Source of the DNA: DATJPR01 sp963843525
Lineage (GTDB): Bacteria; Bacteroidota; Ignavibacteria; UBA10030; UBA6906
Assembly: GCA_963843525.1 (NCBI GenBank)
Contig: CAWJKM010000010.1
Location: forward strand, 174,312 to 238,311
Length of the DNA: 64,000 nt
Reading direction: 5' to 3'
Shown here: piece by piece, positions 37,870 to 46,457 of the stretch
How the letters are laid out: each line of letters starts with the position of its first letter
Numbering within the stretch: position 1 is the first letter of the stretch
Position numbers and translations under genes: made by a program
The notes under the pieces: generated by a model
What the model was told of the DNA's origin: nothing
Database searches by the model: none
What the model saw: only the letters and a program-made list of their open reading frames with translations

Positions 37870-40308
37870 TCACCGGAGCAGCAGAAGCTTGCGCGTTTGC
37901 GAAAACTCCCCCGTCTGAATGCGATAGAAATAGACACCACTTGCAAAATGTCTGCCGTCGAAAATGACGGAGTGTGCTCCCGCCGCCTCTTCGCCGTCCA
38001 CCAGATCTGTCACTTTTTGTCCGAGCGTATTGTAAATTCGGAGCAGGACGTGTGAGCGCTGCGGGAGAGTGTACCGAATCGTTGTGGTTGGGTTGAACGG
38101 ATTGGGAAAATTCTGTTCGAGCGCAAATCCCGCCGGAGCCGGGGGCACCGGCGCCGCTACGACGGTCCCGTAGAATTCGTAAGTGTCACCCGGCTTAATG
38201 GGCTTCAGTGTTCGAATGGTGAAAACATCCCCGGCGGCGGGCGCACTTGAATAGGGAGGGACATCAAAGGTCATTCCCCATGTGAGTTGAAGCTGCCCGG
38301 TCGAATCGGGTTCCAGGAGATAAATCTCATCCTGGTAGGAGAGAATGCCGTTCCCATCGTTGTCCAGATAACCGACAGAGGCCTTACGTTGCGCGGTGAT
38401 GTTCCACACCGAAAACTGAAGAGGTGCTTCCGGCAGGCTCAGGACCGCCGACACGGAGGTATCGACATCATGGTCGGCAATGGTAATCTGATAATCCGAA
38501 GGACTGGGATATCCTCGTAAGGTCGTCGTATCAAAGGTGATGACCGGCGAGAAGACCAGGAACCTCTGCGTCGATGTGCCTTGCGACCAATGCGTTCCCT
38601 TGGAGTCAGGTATGGCCTGAGCATAGTCCGTGATGACAAGGCGGATCCCGTCGAACAGCGGTCCTTCCGTCACCCCGTCAAAGTGCGAGGCTCGTTGAAC
38701 CACGGTCATGTGTCTCGTCAGGTCCATCACATCATACGTTTTCAGTCCCAAGGAATCTTCAAAGGTCACCCGGTAGGAATCCCCCGTAAGGGCTGACGAG
38801 TCCACGACATCAACCTTGACGACTGTATTGCTTCCTCCGACCGTTGCGGTCGGCGTAGGGCCGCTCGCCCGCCGCGAGGATTTACTGAAGAGAATTGTTG
38901 CGTCGCTCCCCGAGAGCGAGCCGTCCGAAACGAGAACACGGAGCATGGCGTGCGTCGTGTTCGGTAAGTCAAGCACCTGAACCGAAAGGCTCCGTGGAAG
39001 CGGACTCGATTCCAGTCCTGTGGTTCCCAGGTCGTGGTATGTCTGTCCGGTGTCGGTACTGAACTCGACAGTAACGGTAAGTGCGTGCCCCTCAGGGTCC
39101 GCCGCAACAACCGGCAGGGAAATGGAGTCGGACGCAACACTAGTAGCGGCAAATCCTTCCCCCCATGGAATGACATGTACCGTGGGTGCGCCGTCACCGG
39201 CGTTGTCAACGCGGACGAAACCGGATTCGTCTTTCGCGTAACAGTACCCCGCCGGATGTCTAAGGAAGGCTTTAAGAAGCCCAAGACCGCAGTCGGGCAC
39301 CGTTAGGGTGTTCCAGGAAAAGGTGCCGGTGTTTGGAGCATTCGTCGTGATGGGGGTCCAGCGGTCTCCGCCATCTGAGCTCCACCAGAGTTCGATCGTG
39401 TCGGCCGGGGTCCCTCCGGTCCAGGTTATGTCCTGTTGATCGTGCAGGGATGGGTAGCCGTTCAAGCCGGTCAGGTGGAGTGCCCCTGCAGTTCGTTTGT
39501 AGTGATCGAACACCCATTCATGAAGATAGGGATTATCATAGGATTCGTTCCAGATGACATGGCCGCCGTATTGGTATTCCGTATAGAACAGGTCGTCATG
39601 CGCGAGGACGGCCCTGTGGATGAGACTGTCCGGCATGCCGCGGTAGTCGCTCCCGTGTCCGTTGGTGAAGACCACCGATCTCCCGAGTTGTTCCATAGTA
39701 TCAATCAGCGTGCGGGATTTGCTGACAGGGACAACATTATCGATAGCCCCGTGAAAGTCCCAGATCGGGATATCATTGAATTGGGGGTCGTGAATGGTGT
39801 CCAGCCCGCCGCTCATCGGGACTGCGGCCGCGAACTTGTCGGGGTAGCGGTCGATCAATTCCCAGGTCCCAAATCCGCCCATCGACAATCCGGTCACGAT
39901 CAACCGGTTTGTGTCGATGGAGTATTGTCGGCAGAGCGAGTCCACCAGATTGATCAACACGTCGTCAAACGGCGACCATCCGTCGGGTGTGGGGCATTGT
40001 GGTGCAGCGACAAAGCACGGATGCACGGCCTGGTTGACCGGATCCGCCCACGTTGTGGCCATGCGGTATGCCGTGAGCTGTGCCAGGTTGTCGGAGCCAC
40101 TTTCGCCGGACCCATGGAGAGCGAGGATGAGCGGGTACGATTTGGTGGAGTCATACCCGTCAGGGATGAACAATCGATACGGCAGGGCACCCCCCTGATA
40201 GGGTTGCGAGCGTGCCACAAACTTCGCCGCGATATCGGCCTGGCTGAACGCAGTGCCGCAGGCCCCGAGGATGATGGCGCCCAACGTGAGAACAAGGCAT
40301 CGTCTCAT
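37870..40308 (-). CDS. Secreted esterase/carboxylesterase-like protein with T9SS sorting domain
   Basis: The 812-residue protein starts MRRCLVLTLGAIILGACGTA (a signal with lipobox-like GAC) at an ATG with AGAGG eight bases upstream. The hydrolase part is residues ~30-300: LPYRLFIPDGYDSTKSYPLI, LALHGSGESG, TGLSMGGFGTWELIDRYPDK with the Ser near 141, FHGAIDNVVPV with the Asp near 189 and YGGHVIWNESYD with the His near 249. This is the typical LpqC/poly(hydroxyalkanoate) or feruloyl-esterase-like fold. Residues ~300-720 are beta-rich Ig-like segments, followed by the sorting domain NFPNPFNPTTTIRYTLPQRS to SQTRKLLLLR. It precedes the truncated kinase on the same strand. Confidence 0.85.
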   Translation of the reverse strand: MRRCLVLTLGAIILGACGTAFSQADIAAKFVARSQPYQGGALPYRLFIPDGYDSTKSYPLILALHGSGESGSDNLAQLTAYRMATTWADPVNQAVHPCFVAAPQCPTPDGWSPFDDVLINLVDSLCRQYSIDTNRLIVTGLSMGGFGTWELIDRYPDKFAAAVPMSGGLDTIHDPQFNDIPIWDFHGAIDNVVPVSKSRTLIDTMEQLGRSVVFTNGHGSDYRGMPDSLIHRAVLAHDDLFYTEYQYGGHVIWNESYDNPYLHEWVFDHYKRTAGALHLTGLNGYPSLHDQQDITWTGGTPADTIELWWSSDGGDRWTPITTNAPNTGTFSWNTLTVPDCGLGLLKAFLRHPAGYCYAKDESGFVRVDNAGDGAPTVHVIPWGEGFAATSVASDSISLPVVAADPEGHALTVTVEFSTDTGQTYHDLGTTGLESSPLPRSLSVQVLDLPNTTHAMLRVLVSDGSLSGSDATILFSKSSRRASGPTPTATVGGSNTVVKVDVVDSSALTGDSYRVTFEDSLGLKTYDVMDLTRHMTVVQRASHFDGVTEGPLFDGIRLVITDYAQAIPDSKGTHWSQGTSTQRFLVFSPVITFDTTTLRGYPSPSDYQITIADHDVDTSVSAVLSLPEAPLQFSVWNITAQRKASVGYLDNDGNGILSYQDEIYLLEPDSTGQLQLTWGMTFDVPPYSSAPAAGDVFTIRTLKPIKPGDTYEFYGTVVAAPVPPAPAGFALEQNFPNPFNPTTTIRYTLPQRSHVLLRIYNTLGQKVTDLVDGEEAAGAHSVIFDGRHFASGVYFYRIQTGEFSQTRKLLLLR

Positions 40309-40806
40309 ACGAAGAGCCTCTTGTATGAATGAACGTGTGACATGAGCCATGGCCGGGTTTCGACAATCAGCGGATCGGGACTTGAGGGATGGTCGCTGTC
40401 CGCCGTCATCACCAAACCTTTGATCCGGGTGACATCACGGAAATGCGCTTAAGCCGGGACAGAGATCGAGCGACGACCAGGAGAAACGGGAAAGGAGAGG
40501 GAAGGTTCACAGAGAACTGAGTATATATAGGATTTCGGGTGCACTTTATCAAGCGAATTCCGTCCGCAGAGAGGGAAGAAAGGAAGGTCTGGTGAGGAAT
40601 GTAAAAGGGTAAATATCAGCTCCACGAATCGTGGGAGCGGGAACAATTCCCGTTGATTGGGAATCCTCCCTCTGATTGAAGGTCGAGTCTTGATCCTTGC
40701 GAAGAATCGGTCCACCCCAGGGAAAAAGGAAACGGATCGGATTTGTTGCCCCACTTGGACCTCTTGTGTGTAACTTTTTCTGTTTACGTGGATATTATAA
40801 GTACGC
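40309..40806. other. Intergenic region, divergent promoters
   Basis: About 500 bp between the esterase gene (minus) and the sigma-factor fragment (plus). Near 40790-40800, TATTATAA sits before the fragment start and may be its -10 box. No further gene seen. Confidence 0.4.
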
Positions 40807-41052
40807 ATGGAAAAGGAACAGACGAAATTTCAGGAGTTGTACGAACGCTACGCGAACGATGTCTTTCGCTTCTCCTTCTGGTTGAGCGGCGATCCAGAAG
40901 TGGCAAAAGACATCACGGCGGAAACTTTCATCAGGGTCAGGACCTCAGACTCCGAAACGCGGATGGATTCGGTCACAGCGTACCTGTTGGAAAGACTTGG
41001 CGAGAGAAGGAGATTCACCGGAAAGTTCTTCACGGAATTGATGTTCTGCTGA
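40807..41052 (+). pseudogene. ECF sigma-factor fragment (region 2 only)
   Basis: The 81-residue frame starts MEKEQTKFQELYERYANDVF R and includes FSFWLSGDPEVAKDITAETF and AYLLERLGERRRF, i.e. sigma-70 region 2 of an ECF-type factor (the typical stretch after is a WRxxxAYLxxIARN line, then region 4). Region 4 is absent; after about residue 65 the sequence no longer looks like sigma factor. It is a truncated remnant or an indel-broken gene. No anti-sigma gene is near. Confidence 0.7.
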
Positions 41053-41175
41053 GGACCCGCTCCGTCGAGCCCGAAGTCCCGTCCGGTTGAGCGGTAGTTC
41101 CACCTACCGCGTCATTCCCGCACGGCGTTTGTGCGGAATGTTGTGCGGGACACAACCGATGGACGGTAGTCTTCA

Positions 41176-41200
41176 GTCAATCGACTATTGTCAATCGCAT
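41176..41200. repeat. Short repeat GACTAT(T/A)GTCAATCGCAT
   Basis: Core GACTATTGTCAATCGCAT at 41183-41200, preceded by CAGTCAATC. A near-identical unit lies at 45482-45499, after the tRNA. Both are in intergenic DNA next to T9SS-related sequence. Confidence 0.55.
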
Positions 41201-41225
41201 TCGCCATCCCCCGCAATGAGAGGAT

Positions 41226-44200
41226 TCACCGGAGCAGTAAGGACTTCTTGGTTGCGACGAACGTGCCTGCCTTCAATTGAAAAAAGTACACCCCGCTCGC
41301 CATCCTTCCCGCATCCAGCACGACGCGATATCGTCCAGCCGTCTGGTCAGAGTTCACAAGCGTCGTTACCTCTTGGCCCAGAATGTTGTACACCCGAAGC
41401 GTCACATGCGTCTCCTTCGGGAGTTCATAGCTGATCGTTGTCGTAGGGTTGAACGGGTTCGGATAGTTCTGCGACAGCGCAAATGAGGCAGGGATATTGG
41501 CCGTCTGGACAGCGAGAACAATCGAAGGATTGAAGATCCAGGCATCGGCCGACGTGGGCTGATGATAGGCTGTAATCTGGAATTGGTCACCCGCAACCCA
41601 GGGTGCCTCGCTACGACGTGCACAGGTCATGACCCACATTATCGGGGTCGCTGTGTTGATGAGATTGATCTGCAACGCCGGATCGGGTGTGGCACTGTAG
41701 GGTGTTGAGAAGATCAGACATATCTCTTGCGCGACGCTGTTGTCGTCTGTCGTAATGCCGGGCCAATACCGACCATCGACCTTTCCTCCAACTGCGTTGT
41801 TCTCCATCATCCCGACCGACAGCCGGGTAGGGGGACTGGTCTCCATGTCCCACGCCGAGAGAGGAACCGAGTAGTTGAAATCCTGATACGGCAGTCCAGG
41901 ACTCTTGGTGATAATCCACGGAGCGAAGGTCGAATCAAAGGGATCCGCAACGGATCCTCTCAGGTAGCGATATCCACGCGAGAAGTTGTCATCCGTCGGT
42001 GTTACCCTGGGGTCCCACAAGGCGACATTATCCACGGCGGCCAGCTTGAGCAACACGTTGTGATATTGTGACGGTGTCGTCAAAGTGGTTGCGACGCCTA
42101 AATACGCAAAATGCCCGGCCATCCCAATAGTGCCGAAACTGGTGTCATAAGCAAACGGGTCGCCCGCGCTACTGAAGCCTTCGAGCCCCAAACCGGGGTA
42201 TCCCCCGATCGGCGAAAACCGCCGGGTACCCTTGCGGGGATGCTCCATTGCTCCATCCCCGAATTTGCACTGACTGATCCAAGGAGGATTTTGAACCCGT
42301 CCACAATCGGGCTCGTATGTCCCAGGTTGTCCGGCAATGCGTGATCCTGGATGAGGAAGACGCCCGTCGAGGAGTCTTTCACGGAATACCCGCTGAGTCC
42401 CCCGTTGAGTTCCCCGCCGCGGATGACATAGAGGTGGTTCTTGACCTTGGATGAATCGACGATCAGGATGTCAAAATCTCCGGAGGTGGTCCCGGCGATC
42501 CGTGTGAGCGGCGAGTGATAGACAATGGAGTGAAGCGGCCTCACCGGGAAAACGAGCGTGTCTTGCCATACGTTATGATTTTGATCGAAGACCAGGAGTT
42601 CGACGCTGAAGGTTGAATCGGTGTATTGCGGCGAAACATTAAACACCTGGTACGAATTCGGATTCATCGCGTCGTAGCTCAACGGTTGTGTCGAGTTGCC
42701 CGGGAGCAAAGGAATGATGATCGTGGCGATGGGATACGACAACGGGTTGGCCGTGATGCTGAGATTGACGAACGAGAGTGACGACTCGTTTGTCAGCGAA
42801 TACACATACCGGATGTTTTCGCCGGGGTTCGCGATCCCGTCATTGTTGATGTTATCCGACACCACTGAATATGCGGACACGGCAATCTTCGCCGTCGCGA
42901 TGTTCTCAAGGACCCGAGGCCATTGCGTGACCTGTCCGTCCGGATAGGACACGACGGCTTCGGCATTCAGTCCTGACGGCTGTTGCGTGATCTGCACCGA
43001 CCCACCGAAGATCCCGTCCCCCGCTGCACCATCCCCATGGAGGCCGTCGTCGAGCAGTGTCACGCTACCCACAACGGAATCCCCATAGGTCTTCAGGTTC
43101 ATCGTCACGGCCGTCACATTGACCTTTTGCGCATCCGCCCGGAACGACACTATTGCCTTGTCGCTGGATTGGGAGACAGAGCATGTGAATCCCGGCGGTA
43201 ATGTGCTCCCGAGCCCCTTGAACGCCGCCCCGATGATCCCGGCGGCGGCCTTCAGCGCAGCGATGCTCGACAATCGATCTGTGCCCTGCCCGGCAAGGTT
43301 GGCGACCACGATCTCCTGTGTATCGTTTCCAGCCATGGCAAAGGGACCTGATATCATGCAGAACCTTCGGTCCTGCGGCGTGAGCCCAGCCATACCATCG
43401 ACCCAGCCGGCAGAACCGTCCGTGGCCTTGACCGGGTCGCCCGGAAAAACGAATTTCGAGATTTGGTTCGTGGTCGGATCGATGAACGGTGCTCCGTAGT
43501 GAGCGGTCGTAGAATTCATGAGTCGATACAACTGAATATCTCCACCGGGACCCTGCACCGGATCGCCCTGATCGGGCAGTCCTGAGGTAAAGAACACGAA
43601 TGCCGTCATCGGGAGGTTCTTGAAACCGGGCCGATACGCATTGCCAAAAACCGCCGTGTCGCCTGAGGCCCCGGCCACAATGGCTCCCTGCAGCAGCCGA
43701 TACCCCACGGCGGGAGGTGTGGTTCCGTAGGTGGCGTCGACTGAGTTCCCGTTGTACGCGTAGCCCAGATTCAGGAGTGTGTCACATCCCACGAAATCAT
43801 CCCCGGCATCTCCGAGGTCGGGATCGACAAATTGCATGATGAACATCGAATCGAGCGGCAGACCGCTCTTGTTCAGGATTCGTGTCCTGGAAAAGACTGT
43901 CTGCGCAAGCGGGCCCGCGACATTATACGCCCAGATGGTCTTCTGCATCTCCAGCCCGATCGGCAACGAACCCGAGAGGTTGATTGTCCGGACGGAATCG
44001 AGATCATTCGCCACATACCAGAGAGTCTGGTCAGAGAGCGGAACACCGGGGACATCGATGGCGGGATCGTACGTGCCGTTATGATCAACATCAGCGAAAG
44101 GCGCGCCCTGTGTTGCAGGCCAGTTCTTCCAGTCATCCCAGTATTGCTGCAGGATTTGCGCGGCAGGAATGGGTTCATACCTGCCGAGGTACGGAACCTC

Positions 44201-44710
44201 GCCATTCTGGATGATGGCCAATTCACCGGCAGCTTTGGGATCCACCGGATCGGTAACGCCGGCTATCGGTGGGATATCAGGGCGGACACGGTACGTCCGG
44301 TTTGCGGGGTTGGTGGGGTCGTCCGCGACGGGAGCGGTCGAAATCGTACCTCGATTGAGAATCGGTCCCGCCTGCAGCGCCTTCCGGTACATTGAACCGC
44401 CGGTCTTCAGCGTGCCGGCCTGGTAGCAGCCCCAGACGATGCCCTCTTCGAAGACGACGTGCTTGTTGTCCCCCTTTTGCCACTCGAACCCTTCATTGTT
44501 GGAGCTGTATGGGTTGTAAGCGCCATCCCCGTTGTTGCCGTAGTAGTTAAAGACCTTGTTGATCAACACGGGGTGGTAGACGTCATTGGAGGTGGTTTTC
44601 GAAAGGGCGGCGGTGTTTGCTGCTTTGCCGGGGTTGCCGGCGTTGGCCGCAGCGGAGATCACGAGAAGTGCAGATGCAGAAAGAGCGGTGAACGACATTC
44701 GCGTTATCAT
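41226..44710 (-). pseudogene. Large T9SS cargo protein, frameshifted
   Basis: The N-terminal frame begins MITRMSFTALSASALLVISA at 44710 (signal peptide) and encodes about 850 residues of good protein, including WYVANDLDSVRTINLSGSLP and MFIMQFVDPDLGDAGDDFVG, with Asp-rich turns. Its last 25 residues are nonsense. The next frame, from about 42245, carries FSPIGGYPGLGLEGFSSAGD, GRYWPGITTDDNSVAQEICL and the sorting domain NYPNPFNPTTTISYELPKET to KSLLLR. The break lies at about 42220-42245. The two frames together would give ~1160 residues. Function is not recognisable. ncRNA cassette copy 2 lies about 245 bp upstream of the start on the same strand. Confidence 0.75.
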
Positions 44711-44954
44711 GTCATCACACCTTTATCAATGGACATCAAGTACTCGCCTGAAGCAAGATTCCTTCCCTTTCCCCGGACCGGTAGAACGCGCCCACTGGGC
44801 ATGGGCGGGATTCACAAAGAAGCTGAGAAGCATTGCGAGCAGAATGCGGCTCGGGACCAATTTTATGGCTGGGTTCAAGATGTTTTCACATGTGCGTAAC
44901 ACGTTTGATGGCGAGGGACACAATGTCCGGACGTCACTACTTCCTCGCCAAACC
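44711..44954. other. Leader region of the large cargo gene
   Basis: Minus-strand sequence between the terminator of ncRNA copy 2 and the start at 44710. If transcription read past the terminator, this would be the 5' untranslated region of the cargo gene. I saw no other element. Confidence 0.3.
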
Positions 44955-45066
44955 AATAAAGAAGCCCGTCCATCACTCTGACGAACGGGCTTCATTTCAA
45001 TGAGCATGGGGAAACGCCAGCCGAAACTCTCGTCCCTGCACCCATGCCAGGTCTTCGGTTGTCCTC
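44955..45066 (-). ncRNA. Candidate structured RNA cassette, copy 2
   Basis: The same RNA as copy 1, ~112 nt. The 155-bp block 44972-45126 matches 36832-36986 with a few substitutions: the loop reads GGGACGAGAGTTTC where copy 1 has GGCGCGAAAGGTTC. Conserved are GCATGGG/CCCATGC and CCGAA/TTCGG stems. The terminator hairpin at 44961-44993 is an 11-bp stem (GAAGCCCGTTC / GGACGGGCTTC), followed by TTTATT. The core plus promoter plus terminator suggests an independent transcription unit. Identity is unknown. Confidence 0.65.
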
Positions 45067-45072
45067 TAGTGA

Positions 45073-45101
45073 ATATTACTGTTTCCCTTTTCGATTGTCA
45101 A
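45073..45101 (-). promoter_or_regulatory. Promoter of ncRNA copy 2
   Basis: Minus strand: TTGACA at 45096-45101, 17-bp spacer, TAATAT at 45073-45078, the same as copy 1. Both hexamers match consensus (5 to 6 of 6). Confidence 0.7.
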
Positions 45102-45126
45102 GAAGATGTGACGGGAAGCACGAAGG

Positions 45127-45330
45127 GAATGGGTGATTGCAGAAAGCGAGAGGTTTGCTGAATCTTCAACGATTCACTGTCATTTCAGGGCCAGTTGCAG
45201 TGTGATGTTCCCGGCAGCTCATACTTGACGGTCGTGCCCGGGTCGTTTGTGGTCACGATTCTTCTTGTCCCCGACTTCACAATGAGGCTTTACTTTTTTG
45301 GCGATTTTGCTTACCATAGTTCGCTTCCAA
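45127..45330. other. Intergenic region before the tRNA gene
   Basis: About 200 bp. A minus-strand frame with a Lys-rich start (MVSKIAKKVKPHCEV, 32 codons) is present at about 45220-45315 but has no known relative, and I do not count it as a gene. Confidence 0.3.
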
Positions 45331-45363
45331 ATCTAAAATCTAAACTCTAAAATCTAAAATGTA
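45331..45363. repeat. ATCTAAA short tandem repeat, copy 2
   Basis: The same repeat as at 36778-36813, differing by one base (TCTAAACTC). It ends four bases before the tRNA gene. Confidence 0.65.
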
Positions 45364-45366
45364 GTG

Positions 45367-45450
45367 GCCCGGATGGCGAAATTGGCAGACGCGCTAGCTT
45401 CAGGAGCTAGTGGCCGCAAGGCCTTGGGGGTTCAAGTCCCCCTCCGGGCA
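45367..45450 (+). tRNA. trnL: tRNA-Leu (anticodon CAG)
   Basis: The acceptor arm GCCCGGA pairs with TCCGGGC, followed by discriminator A at 45450. The anticodon stem is CTAGC/GCTAG with loop TTCAGGA, so the anticodon is CAG at 45401-45403. A long variable arm (TGGCCGCAAGGCCT) follows and the T arm is GGGGG TTCAAGT CCCCC. Such a class II tRNA with GGTTCAAG is leucine. CCA is not encoded. No other tRNA lies near. Confidence 0.95.
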
Positions 45451-45459
45451 CAGAACAAT

Positions 45460-45499
45460 TGACAATAGTCTATGGTCAATTGACTATAGTCAATCGCAT
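45460..45499. repeat. Imperfect inverted repeat next to tRNA-Leu
   Basis: ATTGACAATAGTC and GACTATAGTCAAT pair with one mismatch around a ~11-base spacer, just past the tRNA. The right arm, GACTATAGTCAATCGCAT, recurs at 41183. It may be a terminator-like hairpin or a mobile repeat. Confidence 0.5.
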
Positions 45500-45751
45500 A
45501 GGCCGGGCTTTCGATCATCGGGAGCCCCTTTTCTTTTCCCGGAAAGTGCACCCGCACACCCCGGACTCATCGTTTTACTTTGAATGCAGTCTCCCCATCG
45601 CGGTTCGACCTATCCGTGCCGTTTCTTTTGACTGAACTCTCCTCCCCCGGGTTGTTCCAAACCTATCCTTTGCAGTCGTGGCGATAATAGAAATCCCGAC
45701 CTTCTTCAAAGGCCCAGCGAACCGAGCCTTGGGGCGAAACGATGACAATGC

Positions 45752-45868
45752 TCAGCGCACGAGCAAAAGCCTTTTCGTCTCCACGAACGAGCCGGCGTGC
45801 AAGCGATAGTAGTAAACGCCGCTCGCGAGGTTCTTCCCATCGAACACCGCTTCGTGGGAAAGCCTCGT
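45752..45868 (-). pseudogene. Orphan T9SS sorting-domain C-terminus
   Basis: A minus-strand frame ending in stop TGA at 45752-45754 reads RLSHEAVFDGKNLASGVYYY, then RLHAGSFVETKRLLLVR. This is the last 38 residues of a sorting domain. Nothing upstream in frame looks like the rest of the gene, so it is a leftover of a lost cargo gene. Confidence 0.75.
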
Positions 45869-46382
45869 CCTCTCTTCATTCCCGTCAATTCCAGATGAAA
45901 TGCACTGCCCCAATACGCATCTTTTGCCCGTATCTAATATGTATCTCGCATTGTCCCGGCCTAGTTCTGGGAGAAGATAAATGCTTCTTTTTGACCCTAT
46001 CAGCTTCGGAAGCCTGCGTGTGGCGACCTCAAACGACCAATAGGGAAGATATTACCGCTTCCTCAGGACAAAATACTGAGAAAAACCCTTCATTCAAGGT
46101 ACCCATCTCTTGGCATGTACCTTGCAGAAATTCCTCTATCGAACGATACATGTCGCCCCCGCAAATGTATGACCACACGCAGAAAGCTCCACTTGCGGAT
46201 TGGTGCTTTCCAACGAGAAATCAAACAAGAAGTGAATGTCACTCAGAAAACTCTTGCATCGGTCGGTGAAGGTGAATTGAAATCGTTTAAGACCGGAATC
46301 TTGTCTAACGCCTGGATGTCAAAGAACTCTTAAACGACCGCGTGCTTCTCGTTGGACAGCAGTGCTTGCGGATAGGGATTTG

Positions 46383-46435
46383 GCGACACCTGTCGCTACA
46401 AAGCCGAAAGAGTAAGTCGGTACTCTCTTTTTTTT
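46383..46435 (+). terminator. Leader hairpins with terminator just upstream of the 46458 gene
   Basis: A hairpin AGAGTA-AGTCGG-TACTCT at 46409-46426 is followed by eight T residues (428-435). An alternative pairing CCGA (404-407) with TCGG (417-420) excludes it, and a small GCGAC/GTCGC stem lies at 383-396. It ends only 22 bases before the ATG, so it is either the end of an upstream transcript or an attenuator for the following gene. No riboswitch family is recognised. Confidence 0.5.
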
Positions 46436-46457
46436 GAAATCCTGGTGGGAGTTTTCC

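Larger units (their letters stand above)
45451..46457. other. Gene-poor stretch with decayed sequence
   Basis: About 1 kb between the tRNA and the next gene. It includes the inverted repeat, an orphan sorting-domain fragment (45752-45868) and an attenuator-like hairpin before 46458. Remaining frames show no recognisable protein. Confidence 0.5.

Noticed and set aside
36812..45126. Known RNA family (SRP RNA, 6S, c-di-GMP or cobalamin riboswitch) for the two-copy cassette
   Set aside because: None of the signature sequences of these families was found in either copy; left as unidentified.
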